Shown: piece after piece, positions 1-11,123 of the stretch
Layout: each line of letters begins with the position of its first letter
Numbering within the stretch: the first letter of the stretch is position 1
Source: Oxyruncus cristatus
Lineage: Eukaryota; Chordata; Aves; Passeriformes; Cotingidae
Assembly (NCBI GenBank): GCA_013399855.1
Contig: VXAY01006617.1
Coordinates: 1 to 64,000 of the forward strand
Reading direction: 5' to 3'
DNA length: 64,000 nt
Translations under genes and position numbers: made by a program
Notes under the pieces: generated by a model
The model's database searches: none
Seen by the model: only the letters and a program-made list of their open reading frames with translations
What the model was told of the DNA's origin: nothing

Positions 1-300
1 CGGCGGCGGGGCCGGGCCGGGGGTGCGGGGAGAGGTGCGGGGCCGGCGGTCGGTGCGGAGCTGCCCGGAGCGGAGCCGCGATGCCGCTCAAGGCCGTCAT
101 CCTCATCGGGGGCCCGCAAAAGGGTAAGTGCGCGGGCCCCGCGGGGCGCCCCGCCGGCGCGGCGCCCCGCCGACCCCGCTCTGCTCCGCAGGGACTCGGT
201 TCCGGCCGCTGTCCTTCGAGGTGCCCAAGCCGCTCTTCCCCGTGGCCGGTGTGCCCATGGTGCAGCACCACATCGAGGCCTGCGCCAAGGTACGGGAGTT
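1..300 (+). promoter_or_regulatory. GMPPA: CpG-rich GMPPA promoter / 5' UTR and first intron
   Basis: The first 300 bases are extremely GC- and CpG-rich and contain the GMPPA start codon at 81 and a 68-bp first intron (124-191). This fits the 3' half of a housekeeping CpG-island promoter; the rest lies before the window. No TATA box is visible. Confidence 0.6.
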
Positions 301-3300
301 CGGGGGGCCGAGGCTGGGGCCGTGGAGCTGAGGGCCACCCTTTCCACTCTGCTCCCTCCCTTCGTTCCTCTCTAGGTGCCCGGCATGAAGGAGATCCTAC
401 TGATGGGCTTCTACCAGCCCCACGAGGCCCTCAGCCGCTTTCTGGTGTCGGCACAGCAGGAGTTTAAGATCCCCATCAGGTGGGCAGGAGCTCTCGCACC
501 CTCGGGGCACACACATAGTGGCACAGCCTGGCTCGGCCCCTCACCTGCCTTCCCCAGGTTGGCAGCCCCCAGCCAGCACTCAGGCATTAGGCAGGTGGGC
601 TCTGTCCCACCGTGTACAGGCACAGCTGGCCTCCCGTGTTAGTTCCATCGACTTTCGTTTGCCTTGGGCCCTGCCCTGGCGGTTCGTGCTCCAGAGATGC
701 CTCTCTAGCCCAGTTCTAAGCTGCCATGGCCTCCTTCTGTGCAATGTCCATGTGAGCCCCATTGCTGCATGGCAGGGTTATGTCTCTCCAGACCCTCCCA
801 ACCCTTTCCGGCCTTGGTGCCAGTTGGTGCCACCAAGCACCTGCTTCCCTAAGCCCTTGCTTTTCCCTACTTGGCTCACAGGTATCTCCAGGAGTACGCA
901 GCACTGGGCACGGGTGGTGGCATCTATCACTTCCGAGACCAGATCCTGTCAGGTGGTGCTGAGGCCTTCTTTGTCCTCAATGCAGACGTGTGCTCAGAGT
1001 TTCCCTTACAGGAGATGCTGGAGTTCCGGCAGCAGCATGGGGACCTCCACAGCTTTGTCATTCTGGGTACCACAGTGAGTGGCAGTGTTGGGGAGCAGAA
1101 GAGCTGCAGTGCTCTGCCATGGGCTTAGAAGCCAGCGGCTCTGGTGGTGGGTGGGTCCTGGGCTTTGGGTTTCATCTGCTCTGCATCCACGTGCCCGCTG
1201 CTCCACCATTGCTTACAAGTCCTTGCTCCATAGGCCAACAGGACACAGGCACTGAATTACGGCTGTATCGTGGCAAATGCGGACACGCAGGAGGTACTGG
1301 AGGGCCTTAGGGAGCTGAGCACAGTGTGGGCAGTGTGTGCTGCACTGCCTGTGTGGGCGCGTGTTCCCAGCGCGACATAGAGGGTGTGACGCTGGGGCGT
1401 GGGGGCTGCGCCCCAGGATTCACATCTCTTCTCTCGCCTCCAGGTCCAACACTACGTGGAGAAGCCCAGCACGTTTGTCAGTGAGATCATCAACTGTGGC
1501 ATCTACCTCTTCACACCTGCCATCTTCCAGCATATTGGCGAGGTCTTCCAGAGGAACCAGCAGGAGCTAGCACTGTGAGTGCCTCACTCTGCTCTGCGTC
1601 CCTCCCACCCCACTGCTTCCCGGGGCTGCAGCGGCACACTCATCCTCCATTCTTTCTCTATCTTTTCTCCTCTTCTGCCATCACTCACTTGTTTCCTGGT
1701 CCTGCACCAGCTGTCCTTACCTTGGGTAAGTCTCCCTCTGTGTCTGCACTAGCTGTTCTCTGGCCTGGATCATTCCTAGTGATAATGCATGCTTCCCTCC
1801 TTCCTCTAGGCTGCTCTTTTCCTCTGCTCCCCTCCTGGCCAGCTTGAGACTCCCCCTTTCCCTTCCTCTCCTCCCACCCCATTTTCATTCAGCTCCGGAT
1901 AAGGGGCTGAGCAAGCCTTTCATCTAAGAATGCTCTGCTCCCCTCTCCAGCTTTTTGCACCAGCCAGCCTGTCACCTGTCATCTCTGCCACCACCAAAGC
2001 TAAACTCCAGCTGTGCCAGGCTCTGGATTGGGGGCAGGGTCATACACCCACATGGATTGGGTGGGGCTCTTGCACCATCAATTTCTGGCTCAGAGCTTAT
2101 TTTGGCTGGCAGAGCCCCATCCCTCTGCTGCTCTGGTGCTCAGTGGAACTGTCCCAGCCTAGCCTCATAGCTGGTGCTGTCCCCACTTTTGGGGAGAAGT
2201 GCATGGCTAGGTAGGAATCTGTGTTTATCAGAGCCTCTGGATTTGGAGAGGGTAGTTCTGCCTAGGTCCTTGGGCAAGGCCATGACTGAGGTGGGTGTCT
2301 AACAGGACTCTTTCTTACAGAGAGGAAAGCTCCAATGGCTGGCAGCGTGCAGAAGTGATCCGGCTAGAGCAGGACGTTTTTACAGCACTAGCTGGGAGTG
2401 GCAAACTCTACGTCTACAAAACTGATGGCTTCTGGAGCCAGATCAAGTCAGCTGGGTAAGGGCTGAAGCTAGAGTTGGTGCAGCAGGAGCATCAAGTGAT
2501 CCATCTGAGGGATGGGAGAGGAAGGTGCTCAGGCAGGGCCCTGGGGGTAGGTGGGCGGTGCTGATTTTGGATCCTCCTCCTCTGCCCTGGTAGTGCCAGT
2601 GACAATAACAATCTTTTGCTTTTCCTTCTCCAGCTCTGCTATCTATGCCAGCCGCCTTTACCTGAACCAGTACAGCAAAAGCCACCCAGAGAGACTGGCC
2701 CAGAACAAACCTGGAGGCCCTGTCATCCGAGGTACCTTTCTGACTCGCTAATGCCTTTGGGGCTGCCTTGGGAGGCAGTGGGACCCACGAGCAGGATCTT
2801 CCCTGATCTAAGAGGCAGGTGCTCCTCTGAGCTGCCTTCCCTGACACCACTGCCTTGTGTTGCAGGGAATGTGTACATCCACGCGACAGCGTCCATTGAC
2901 AGTACTGCAGTGGTGAGTGCAGGCTTGGAGGGCCCTGGAGCAGGAAGATGCTCAGGGGTGCCAAGGGTATCATTGTCCTCCTCGTCCTCGTCACCTCCCT
3001 CTATCCTCACAGTTGGGCCCCAACGTCTCCATTGGGGAGGGGGTGACAGTGGGAGCTGGTGTGCGTGTGCGAGAGTCCATTGTCCTGCACGGCGCCTCAC
3101 TCCACGTAAGTAGGATTTGCCTGAGGGAGGGGGGTATCAACCCCCACTCCTTGCAGGGAGGCAGCAGCACTCTGCATCCCCCTTTCCTTCATCCCAGGAC
3201 CACACCTGTGTCCTCAATACCATTGTGGGTTGGGATAGCACCATCGGGCGCTGGGCCCGGGTTGAAGGAACGCCCAGTGACCCCAACCCCAATGATCCCT

Positions 3301-3555
3301 ATGCCAAGATTGACAGCGAGACCCTTTTCCGGGATGGACGCCTCACACCATCCATCACAATCCTGGGTATGTCCCTGCTGCACCAAATGGCCCTGGACCT
3401 GCTCAGCGAGGCAGTCTCTCCCCTCCTGTTAACCCCCTTGCATTGTCCCTGCAGGCTGCAGTGTCACCATCCCTGCTGAGGTCGTTATTCTCAACTCCAT
3501 TGTCCTTCCTCACAAGGAGTTGAGCCGCAGCTACAAAAACCAGATTATCCTGTGA
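81..3555 (+). CDS. GMPPA: GMPPA, GDP-mannose pyrophosphorylase A (regulatory subunit), complete
   Basis: Cytosolic partner and feedback regulator of the GDP-mannose-producing enzyme GMPPB, supplying mannose donor for glycosylation. I assembled 12 coding exons with GT/AG junctions and compatible phases: 81-123, 192-289, 376-479, 882-1074, 1234-1293, 1444-1574, 2321-2455, 2634-2731, 2866-2912, 3013-3105, 3198-3366, 3455-3555. They total 1272 nt, 423 residues plus stop, against about 420 in human. The N-terminal nucleotidyltransferase fold starts with [20 protein letters not shown] and includes [37 protein letters not shown] and [20 protein letters not shown]. The C-terminal left-handed beta-helix holds the hexapeptide-like repeats [19 protein letters not shown] and [20 protein letters not shown], and ends in SYKNQIIL. 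The ATG lies in CpG-rich sequence and gives one extra residue (MPLK rather than MLK). No frameshift or missing exon is seen. The neighbour is convergent. Confidence 0.97.
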
Positions 3556-3696
3556 GTCAGGGGCCAGCACCAGCCACTCACTCCCTGCTGTGCCCTGCAC
3601 TGAGAGCCTATGCCCTCCTGGGAGGTTCCCAGTACCCCAAAGGAGTAGGTACAGGCCAGGAGCCCTGCAAGTGCCTGACTACTGCTTCAGACAGAC

Positions 3697-3702
3697 ATTA
3701 AA
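3697..3702 (+). terminator. GMPPA: GMPPA poly(A) signal ATTAAA
   Basis: The hexamer ATTAAA lies 142 bases after the GMPPA stop codon, giving a short 3' UTR. It is followed within about 30 bases by GT-rich sequence (ggtgagc, gcgtgctgcttctc), as expected downstream of a cleavage site. Confidence 0.7.
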
Positions 3703-3729
3703 GCTGGTGAGCATCAGCCTTGCGTGCTG

Positions 3730-5430
3730 CTTCTCTTGCAGCCCAGGGACCAGCCCTGGGCCAGGGTGAAGGCTTCAGGGACAGCACGTGACCCTGGCAC
3801 CAGCCTGAGTACCTGTGCAGGGAGCACTTGCTGCCTACAGTGTTGTGGGTCCAATTTTGGGTGTTTCTTCACCAAAGGCCACTAAGAGCACCACCTGGCC
3901 ACTCCTCACCAGGCTCTCCTTGCATCATTTGCTGTCTGCATCTCCCTGGAAGGTCTTGGCCCATCTTAGAGACCACGGAGCTTTGAATGTGCCTGTCCTG
4001 TGTAGGCAGCTCACCCCACAGGAGCCAGCTGGGAGGCTTCTGATTTCGTCAGTGTGATTGCAACTGCCTGAGCTGGGCTCCTGCCTACTGCTGGGAAAAC
4101 AAGGCCAAGCTGTCCTAAGGGCACTGGCACACAAGGGCTGGGTTGGGCTGCTGGCCCTGGAGGGAACTGCAAGAGCACCCCTTCCCCTAGCACAACCTCT
4201 TCCGCCCTGGGCTCAGTGCAAGCCAGAAGAGCTGCCAGCCTTGCCAAGCCTGCTTCTGTCAGGCTGAGACCTGTGCCTGCTGCGTAGGCAGGGCTCAGAG
4301 TGATGGCAGGAAGACTCTGCCACCCTGGTGGGCTAACGGCCTCCTTCACACCAGCATGGCTGTAGTTTGGGGGGGCTCACTGCACGTCTCCCTCTTGCAC
4401 CAGCCACATTCACGGGGCACCAGAGATCTAGCTCCTCACTTTGTCTCAAAAACCTGATTTTATTGAAGCACAGGCTCTCTACTGTAACCAACACTGCCCT
4501 TTATCCATTTACCCCTGGTTTTGAGCTCTGTGCTAAGGCCCTGCACTCCACCTAGGGCCCCATCATGCCTCTCACCTTCAGTGAGATGCCACATTAGGTA
4601 TTCTCCATTCATCCAGTACCACCCCAGCTTGATGGATTTGCAGTAAATCCTTGCTCTCAGCCCTGTGCCTTCCTGTGCCAGTTCTCCTGTGGTCCTGGGC
4701 GGGGATTAGCTGTTCCCTGGCTTTAAGCACATTAAACTCCTTCAGTTTTGCCTCTGCCTTGGATGTGTTAATTTCCTTGCCCTCTGGTGTACACTTCTGC
4801 ACTGGGGAAGACTGAGCCAAAGTACTTGCTTTCAGGATCGTACATGAATTTTCTCCTACGTGCCACATCTGGTCTGGCTTTTAGTAGGAACAAAGGTTTA
4901 TCAGCTGCTGGATGTGACCCTCAGCCTTGTTGTGTAATGTCCCTTTTCTCTAAGTTCCCCTTTACACAGAGCTGTCTGGGAAATGGGCCCTTCCTAGGAC
5001 CTTGCTCCATTGCAGCATCATTCTGCTTCTCTGTCTTGGAGAGAAAGAGCTGTGCATTCCAGCGCTGCTTGGGTTTTGCAGGAGGAGAGGAAGGAGTTAA
5101 AGGGGCCTCCACTGACGCGCTAGGAAGTCTGGAAACACTTTAAGGTTGTCCTGCCCCAGCAGCAGCAGCTCCAATTACTTGAGGCCAACATCTGGGCTCA
5201 AAGAGGGGCCCTCCCACATCCTGGGCTCCAGGGCAGGAGAGGAGGGCTTCAGCTCAGGTGGAAGGGGGCCTTGTCTGCCCTCACAAAATAGGCATTGCTC
5301 ACACCCGTGCTGACTGTACAACCCTTGTCTACTGCCCAGCCAGACTCCATCATGCCCATGATCCCCAACCCCTGGTACCTGGCAGCAGCGGGGAGGGACA
5401 GACAGCAGCCACAGCCAGGTGTGTTTTGCT
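3730..5430. other. Intergenic tail-to-tail spacer between GMPPA and the RACGAP1-like gene
   Basis: About 1.7 kb between the two 3' ends. I see no exon-like reading frame with family resemblance on either strand. The first 850 bases are unremarkable GC-rich sequence. From about 4440 the composition becomes more AT-rich, and 4575-5080 resembles an old CR1-type LINE. Confidence 0.6.
4575..5080 (-). mobile_element. Probable diverged CR1-type LINE fragment
   Basis: The stretch around 4800 (actggggaagactgagccaa) and the surrounding T-rich phrases resemble the reverse complement of avian CR1 coding sequence, as remembered rather than searched. It is heavily mutated, with no open frame. The ends are approximate and the call is tentative. 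Confidence 0.4.
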
Positions 5431-5438
5431 TGCAAAGA

Positions 5439-5444
5439 TTTAAT
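5439..5444 (-). terminator. Poly(A) signal ATTAAA of the RACGAP1-like gene
   Basis: The plus-strand hexamer tttaat reads ATTAAA on the minus strand. It is about 210 bases beyond the stop codon of the RACGAP1-like gene, consistent with a short 3' UTR. Confidence 0.6.
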
Positions 5445-5654
5445 AGAAACCTGACAAAGTACAGCACTGGGGTAGCATCCCTACCACGATGGCTGGGCAG
5501 AGCCAGCTCTGCTCCCCAGTCCAGAGGGAAGCACCCCAGGGAAACAGAGCAGAACTTCAAGCTCGGCACTGCCACCCCACAGGCAGCCTGGTGCTGCAGG
5601 CTTTGCTCCTCCTCCAGTGCCAGCTCCATGTCCCCAGGGAGCCACTGCTGCAGG

Positions 5655-8600
5655 CTACACCGGAGAAGGGAAGAACCGGCCCACCTTCTTCGGGGCTGGC
5701 CCCTGTCTGCGTGGGGAGAGATGAGTCAGGGGTGCAAAGCGAGCTCCCCTGGGCTCCCACCCACCCCCAGCAGCACTTACGGGGGTCGGGTGGCCGTTCC
5801 CACGCAGCTCCGCAGGGTGCTGGGGAGGCAGCAGGTACCGGCTGGGCTCAGCTGGCCTGGCTTGGGTTCCGGGGAGACAATGGGATGGAAGAACAGCTCT
5901 GCAGGACAGAGGGAGGACAGCTATCAAACCCCAGCCATGGACAACCAGGACCCTTCAAAGAAGCCACAAGGCCAGGGCAGGAGGGGCTGGGGCTCTTGTG
6001 CCTCACCACATTCACCCCCCGGGGCTGGCGTTGGCACCAGGTTCTCCTGCTCTGTCCCCACAAAGCCTCTCCAGAAGTCAGGTGGCAGCGAGAGGAGACG
6101 AGCCACCACCTGGGCAGAGAGGGATGTAGGACAGGGATGCTGGCAGTGCCCAGGGTACACCCCATGCCTCAAGGGCCCCTCACCTTGCACTGCCGCGGCG
6201 TGTCCTCCATGATGGCGAGTGGTGTAGGGTTGGCTGAGCTGTGTCCTACCAGCGTAGGGCCAAAGACACGGGACAGGTTGAGCACATCCATCTTGCAGTC
6301 GGGGCTGCGTGACACCCTGCAAGGGGGCAGAGAGGGTGTGAGCATGCCGCCCAGCCAAGGGGCCCTTCATCTGCAGTTTCCCTGCTCTAGGGCATAAAGC
6401 TTGGGAGAGGGGCAAAGAGCCAGAAGATGGGGACAGAACCCACACCAGGATGGTCCACTCACTTGAGCAGGTGCAGCATGAGGAAGGCCAGGGTGTCCCT
6501 GTTGGCTGGGGGCAGCTTGCTCACCACATGCTGCAGGGCTGTGTCACAGGCAGCATCATCCAGGATGTCTGTGGTGGCACCAGGGATCACTGTTAGAAGC
6601 AGCCTCTTCTTCCCCCGTGCCCCACCTTGGGACCCCTGCTCACCAGCAGCACTCAGGAAGGCAGGGTGGAGGCTGAAGGTGACCAGTGGTTCCTTGAGCC
6701 CCCGCAGAAAGTCCTTGAGCACACCACACACCACGTGGATGTCAGTCACGCTGCTGAGGGCGGGCAGTGCACCCCCAGCCCGCAGCAGCCTCCTCTTCCA
6801 CTCCCGCACCAGCTGCTCCGCACCCGGCACCCGGTACAGCCCTGTCTGGGGCACAGGGAGAGAGGCTCAGCCCCATAGGAACCACAGCATCGCAGCCTCC
6901 ACCATCCCAGCCCCTACCTCTGTCAAGCCTCGCGTCTCCACCTCGGTGACGCACTGAACCACCAGCGGGGGCACCAGGGGCCTCGTGGAGGGGGCAAAGT
7001 CAGCCAGCACACCCTGGAGAGGAAAACGCCGACCCACTCTGTGCCCATCACCCAGCCCCGTAGTTAGGGCGGGCAGAGGCCCAGCATCCTGGGGCTGATA
7101 GCCCCAAAGCCCCACAGGGACATGGGGCAGCCCCCAAGCACTGCTGTGCCCCCTCACCTCACGGGGCCAGGTGTGGTGGCGAGGCCGGGGTGCACAAGGG
7201 CTGGGGCACTGCTCCCGACACTTGGTGTGCAGCAGCAGCTGGCACTGACAGCACTTGATGGCAGTCTTCCCAAAGCGAATGCGGGAGCCACAGACACCAC
7301 ACGGCTCAGGGCGGATCACCTGGAGAGGGCAGCAGGGTCAGGGGCCCCGCTTCTTGCAGATAGCCAGTACCACTCCTTTATCTTCTCTCAACCAGCCCCC
7401 ACTGCCTTCCATCCATTCCCCCTGCAGGCAGAACTAAGGGGGTGGGGGATAGATGAGAGCCGTGCCCCCCCACGCTAGGACCCTCTCCCCCTGCCTGCCT
7501 CCCAGGATGAGAGAGAGGCTGGGACTCAAACCGTTTTGGATGTGAACTGGTGCTGGACTGGTGGGAGGCTCTGTGGAGGCGAGAGGAAGGGGGCTGGTGC
7601 TGGCTGCCCCACTGAGCTGCCCTCAGTGTGGCTCTCCTGCCCCAGGGCATGGCAGCCCTGAGCTTCACTGGTGCCGCACGCCGTGGTCAGCTCTTCAGAG
7701 GGAGGAGGTAGTGGAGGGAGACCTGAAAGGTAAAACAACCCATCTACCAGCTGAGACATGGGGAGGCTTTCCAGCTCTCAGAGAACCTCTGCATAGGACA
7801 CTGGCATTTGCTTTGTGCAGAGGACCCCAGTACCTCCATGGCGGGAATAAACATCCCCCAGTAGATCCCTCTCTCCATGTGAAAGCAGCATCCTGAGGCT
7901 CATCCCCCATCACCCACCAACCCTCTCCTCAGCCCTTCCCATGACCTGCACGCATGGAGACACGATGTCCCTGGCAAGAGCGGCGGCGTGGGACCAGAGC
8001 AGTGGGCAGGAGGCTTCCAGCAGGGCCTGGAACCTCAGCAGGAGGGGGCATAGAGGGGACACTTGCCTGTCAAGAGAGGAGGCAATGCGAAGATGACTGT
8101 CTGCAGCCCCACAGTTCTTCAACATCTCCCTCATGATCTCTGCTCCACCTGATCCACATCCCTGTGGTCCTCCACAGCCAGGGATGCTGTCCCCACTGGG
8201 ACCAGGGTGACACAGGCTGAAGGACACAGGCACCCAGAGGGGACAGCTGGCCACTGTCACCACAGCAGACCCCACAGCACCCACAGGACCAAAGGCTGCA
8301 GTATTGCCTTCTGGCAACAGGACAGCCCATGCACCCCATCCCTGCCCAGGGCACACTGGGGTCCCTACTCACAGCATTGTGGGGTACCACAGAAGAACGG
8401 TGCCGCTTTGCCATCACAACAGGGCCAATCTGAGGGGCCAGGGACACACGCTAGAGACAGAGAAAACGGTGTGAAGAGCAGGCAGAGACCCCTCCCTGAC
8501 TTTGCCCCACATACCAGAGCACTCAAGTCAGGTGGCCCCAGCCCAACATAGTCCCAGTCTCATCTCGCCCCCGCAGCATTGCCTGCCCACACCAGGCACC

Positions 8601-10219
8601 TTGGGGACCCAGGCCCCCACTCTGGGTTGGAGCCAGCCCTGGGGCTGGGGGAGGCCAGGCTAGGCCTGCAATGCAGAGGTGCAAGCAGAGCAGGGTGTGG
8701 GATGCCCACATATGGGGATGAATTATTGAGGAGCCCAGCTGGGCCATAGTGGAGCATAATGGAGTTTCTATTGATCGCGGGAGGTTTGCCGAGAGACGAT
8801 GCTCCCAGCCCAGCATCAATAAATTAAACCCCCTGCCAGGCTCATTGCAGCCTTGTGCTGGGATGGATAAGTATCTGGGTGCCCTCACCTCTCATGGCCC
8901 AGGGCCAGCACCCCAACCCAGGCTGCACACTAGGATCTGAGTGGGCAGAGGGACCCAAGGGCACATTACTAGATAGTGGATCAGAGCTGGGGGATCCTTA
9001 CCCACAGAGGGGCACAGACCCCACCTCAACATCAGCCCCTGGGGCTCCCAGAATTTCCCTCATACCTGCCTCTCCGGGGCTTTGCGCTTCAGGGTCCGCA
9101 CCACCGTCATGTCAACATCCTGAAAGGCAGCAGGGAGTCTAGGGGCTGGCAGGACCAGGGGCAACCCCAGCATTCATCTCCGGCTCTGACAGCAGCCCAC
9201 TCCTAACCATGGGCATGCAAAGGGGCTGCTCCACTGCAGAAGTGGGGCAAAACCACCCCCCCCAGTGCTGGGGTGAACCCTGAGGCTAACAGCAGTTCAC
9301 TCCTTACCACGTCGTCCTCGGTGCGGTCGTAGCTGATATCTGAGTGGGACAGGAGGGACTGGCACGACTCGTCCACTGCAGATGACCTGCAGAGTGAGCT
9401 CAGCTGGAGCAATTCCCCCCTCAGCCAGCACCTACTCGTACAGCTGCACCTGGGAGCTCATGGCTGATGCCTCTGCAGAGCCCAAGCACCCCCATGCCTA
9501 ACCCAGCCCCTCAAGGCCAGCAGCAGTGAGGGGAAGAGGGGGCACAGCTGAGCCTAGGGCTGCCTGAGGGGCTGGGGTGAGGTCTGCCAGCCCCGCTCAC
9601 CTCCTGCCCGGTGCCAGGGTTGCTCCAAGGCGCCGGCCGGCCAGGCTGCTGAGAACAGAGCACTGGTTCCTGCTCAGCATTTCATTGCCCCAAGGCTCCC
9701 GCATCAGAGACTCAAAGACCAGCTGAAGTTTGCGCTCCTGTAAGTGAAACAGAGTGGTGGTGAGAAGGCTGGGGTCCCCACAGCTAGCCCTGTGGGATAC
9801 CCCTGCGGCCAACCCCCTGACCTGCTTCTCCAGCTCAGCCTCTGCCCGGTGCCGCTTCTTCATCTCTACCTCCACCTGGTTTCGGGCGTGCTTGAGCTTC
9901 ACCTCCAGCGCTGCCCGCTCGGCCTCCACACGGGCCAGCTTCTCGCGGGCACGACGCCCGTCCTGCTCCAGCCGGCAGCATCTCTGGCGAGTCGCCTCGA
10001 AGCACCGAGCGATCCGGATGTAGTCTGGGGGCAAAACCAGCGGGTGGCCAGCCGGGAGCGGGGCCAGCTCCTCCAAACCCCGACGGAGACAGGGGTCCCG
10101 GGGTGCCCCGGGCCGAGGGGCTGCACACACCCACCTTCCTCCACACTGCCGCCGAGCTCCAGGAGCTGTAGTCCCTGCTCCAGCCGGGTCAGGAGCCGCC
10201 CGCAGCGCTGCCGCAGCAT
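5655..10219 (-). CDS. RACGAP1-like Rho-family GTPase-activating protein, complete paralog
   Basis: Sixteen coding exons, in transcript order: 10135-10219, 9822-10024, 9601-9737, 9308-9386, 9066-9119, 8373-8450, 7946-8066, 7532-7722, 7158-7319, 6918-7013, 6644-6845, 6463-6568, 6184-6316, 6016-6109, 5781-5898, 5655-5706. Phases agree throughout. They total 1911 nt, 636 residues plus stop, against 632 for human RACGAP1. The start MLRQRCGRLLTRLEQ has an in-frame stop upstream. Residues about 30-105 are a coiled coil with ALEVKLKHARNQVEVEMKKR. SDISYDRTEDD matches the segment of RACGAP1 phosphorylated for Ect2 docking. A C1 zinc finger (about 310-358) starts HQFTSKTVIRPEPCGVC and keeps its Cys/His ligands. 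The RhoGAP domain (about 371-560) has TGLYRVPG with arginine finger R407, LKDFLRGLKEPLV, ANRDTLAFLMLHLL and MDVLNLSRVFGPTLV. The tail GRFFPSPV parallels RACGAP1's end. The GAP domain looks only about half identical to RACGAP1, so I call a paralog. By homology it would act in Rho/Rac control or cytokinesis. Confidence 0.93.
8705..8832. promoter_or_regulatory. Candidate conserved non-coding element inside RACGAP1-like intron 5
   Basis: The 615-bp intron between the exons at 9066-9119 and 8373-8450 holds a sharply AT-richer island. It has several homeodomain/PBX-like cores: AATTATTGAG, TATTGATCG at 8769-8777, and ATCAATAAATTAAA at 8815-8828. The flanks are GC-rich. The composition resembles the islands around ASIC4. 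Function is inferred only. Confidence 0.35.
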
Positions 10220-11050
10220 CCCGCCGCCCGGGACGGGAATCCCCCCTAGTCAGGCAGCACAGTACCCCTTCCCGCGGATCCACCCGCAGCTTCTGCACCA
10301 CGTTCTCCTCCGACCACCGGGACAGGACGTGCGCCCCCCGGACGGCGCAGGCTCAGGGGGCGAGGGGCCCTCCCGGCCGGCCTATGTGGGCCGGGGGCCG
10401 GGGTGGAGCCCGGCCCGGNNNNNNNNNNNNNNNNNNNNNNNNNNNNNNNNNNNNNNNNNNNNNNNNNNNNNNNNNNNNNNNNGGGGTGAGGGTTGCCTTT
10501 GGGGGCGGGGGATGCCTAGGCACTGGATGTACCTAATGAGAGCACATGAGCGGTGCGGGGGCAGTGGGTGCGGGGTGCTCGGGGGGGCGTGCAGGGACGT
10601 CGGCGGGAGCACCGGGCGCGGGAGACACTGGGGGCGTGCAGGGGTGCGGGAGGGGGCACCGCTTCCCCAGCCCCGCATCCCGAGAGGGGCGCGCGTGGGG
10701 GCGGAGGAACCGGAGGAGCCGCTGTCCCTGTCCGCTGTCCCCCAGCGCTGTGCCCCGCATGGAAAGCAGCGGGCGGGGGCGGCGAGGATCCCCCGCACCC
10801 GGTCTGCCGGCCAGATCCAGTCCTGCAGATGGAGCCACCTCCCCGCCGCTGCCCGCGCTGCCCGCGCTGTGCTCCCGGGTCGCCTGCGCGGGGACTCCCC
10901 GGGGCAGCCCCCCGCCCTGCACCCTCTCTCTGCCGCAGCCCCCGGGTCCTGGCGGGCCTGCGTTCTCGTGGGAGGGTCCGGGCAGGGTGCGGGGGGCGCC
11001 GACAAAAGGCAGCTCCCCCTCCCTAGTGCCTGTCCTGACCTGCTGCGAAT
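10220..11050. promoter_or_regulatory. CpG island / promoter of the RACGAP1-like gene
   Basis: Dense CpG and G/C runs begin immediately upstream of the RACGAP1-like start codon and continue for about 800 bases, interrupted by an assembly gap. This is the expected position of its promoter. The long open frames here on both strands come from base composition: they have no family resemblance and one runs through the Ns. Confidence 0.6.
10419..10482. other. Assembly gap (64 N)
   Basis: A run of 64 undetermined bases inside the CpG island upstream of the RACGAP1-like gene. Confidence 0.99.
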
Positions 11051-11100
11051 ACCAGGAATAGCAGCAGGGCTGGCAGCAGGGCTGGGCGTGCAAGCCCCTG

Positions 11101-11123
11101 CACACACACACACACACACACAC
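11101..11123. repeat. (CA)n microsatellite
   Basis: An uninterrupted (CA)11.5 tract followed by two cacgaaca interruptions. It marks the edge of the CpG island. Confidence 0.95.

Noticed and set aside
5295..6212. 305-codon open frame on the + strand
   Set aside because: It is antisense to the last RACGAP1-like exons, whose minus-strand translation matches a known family.
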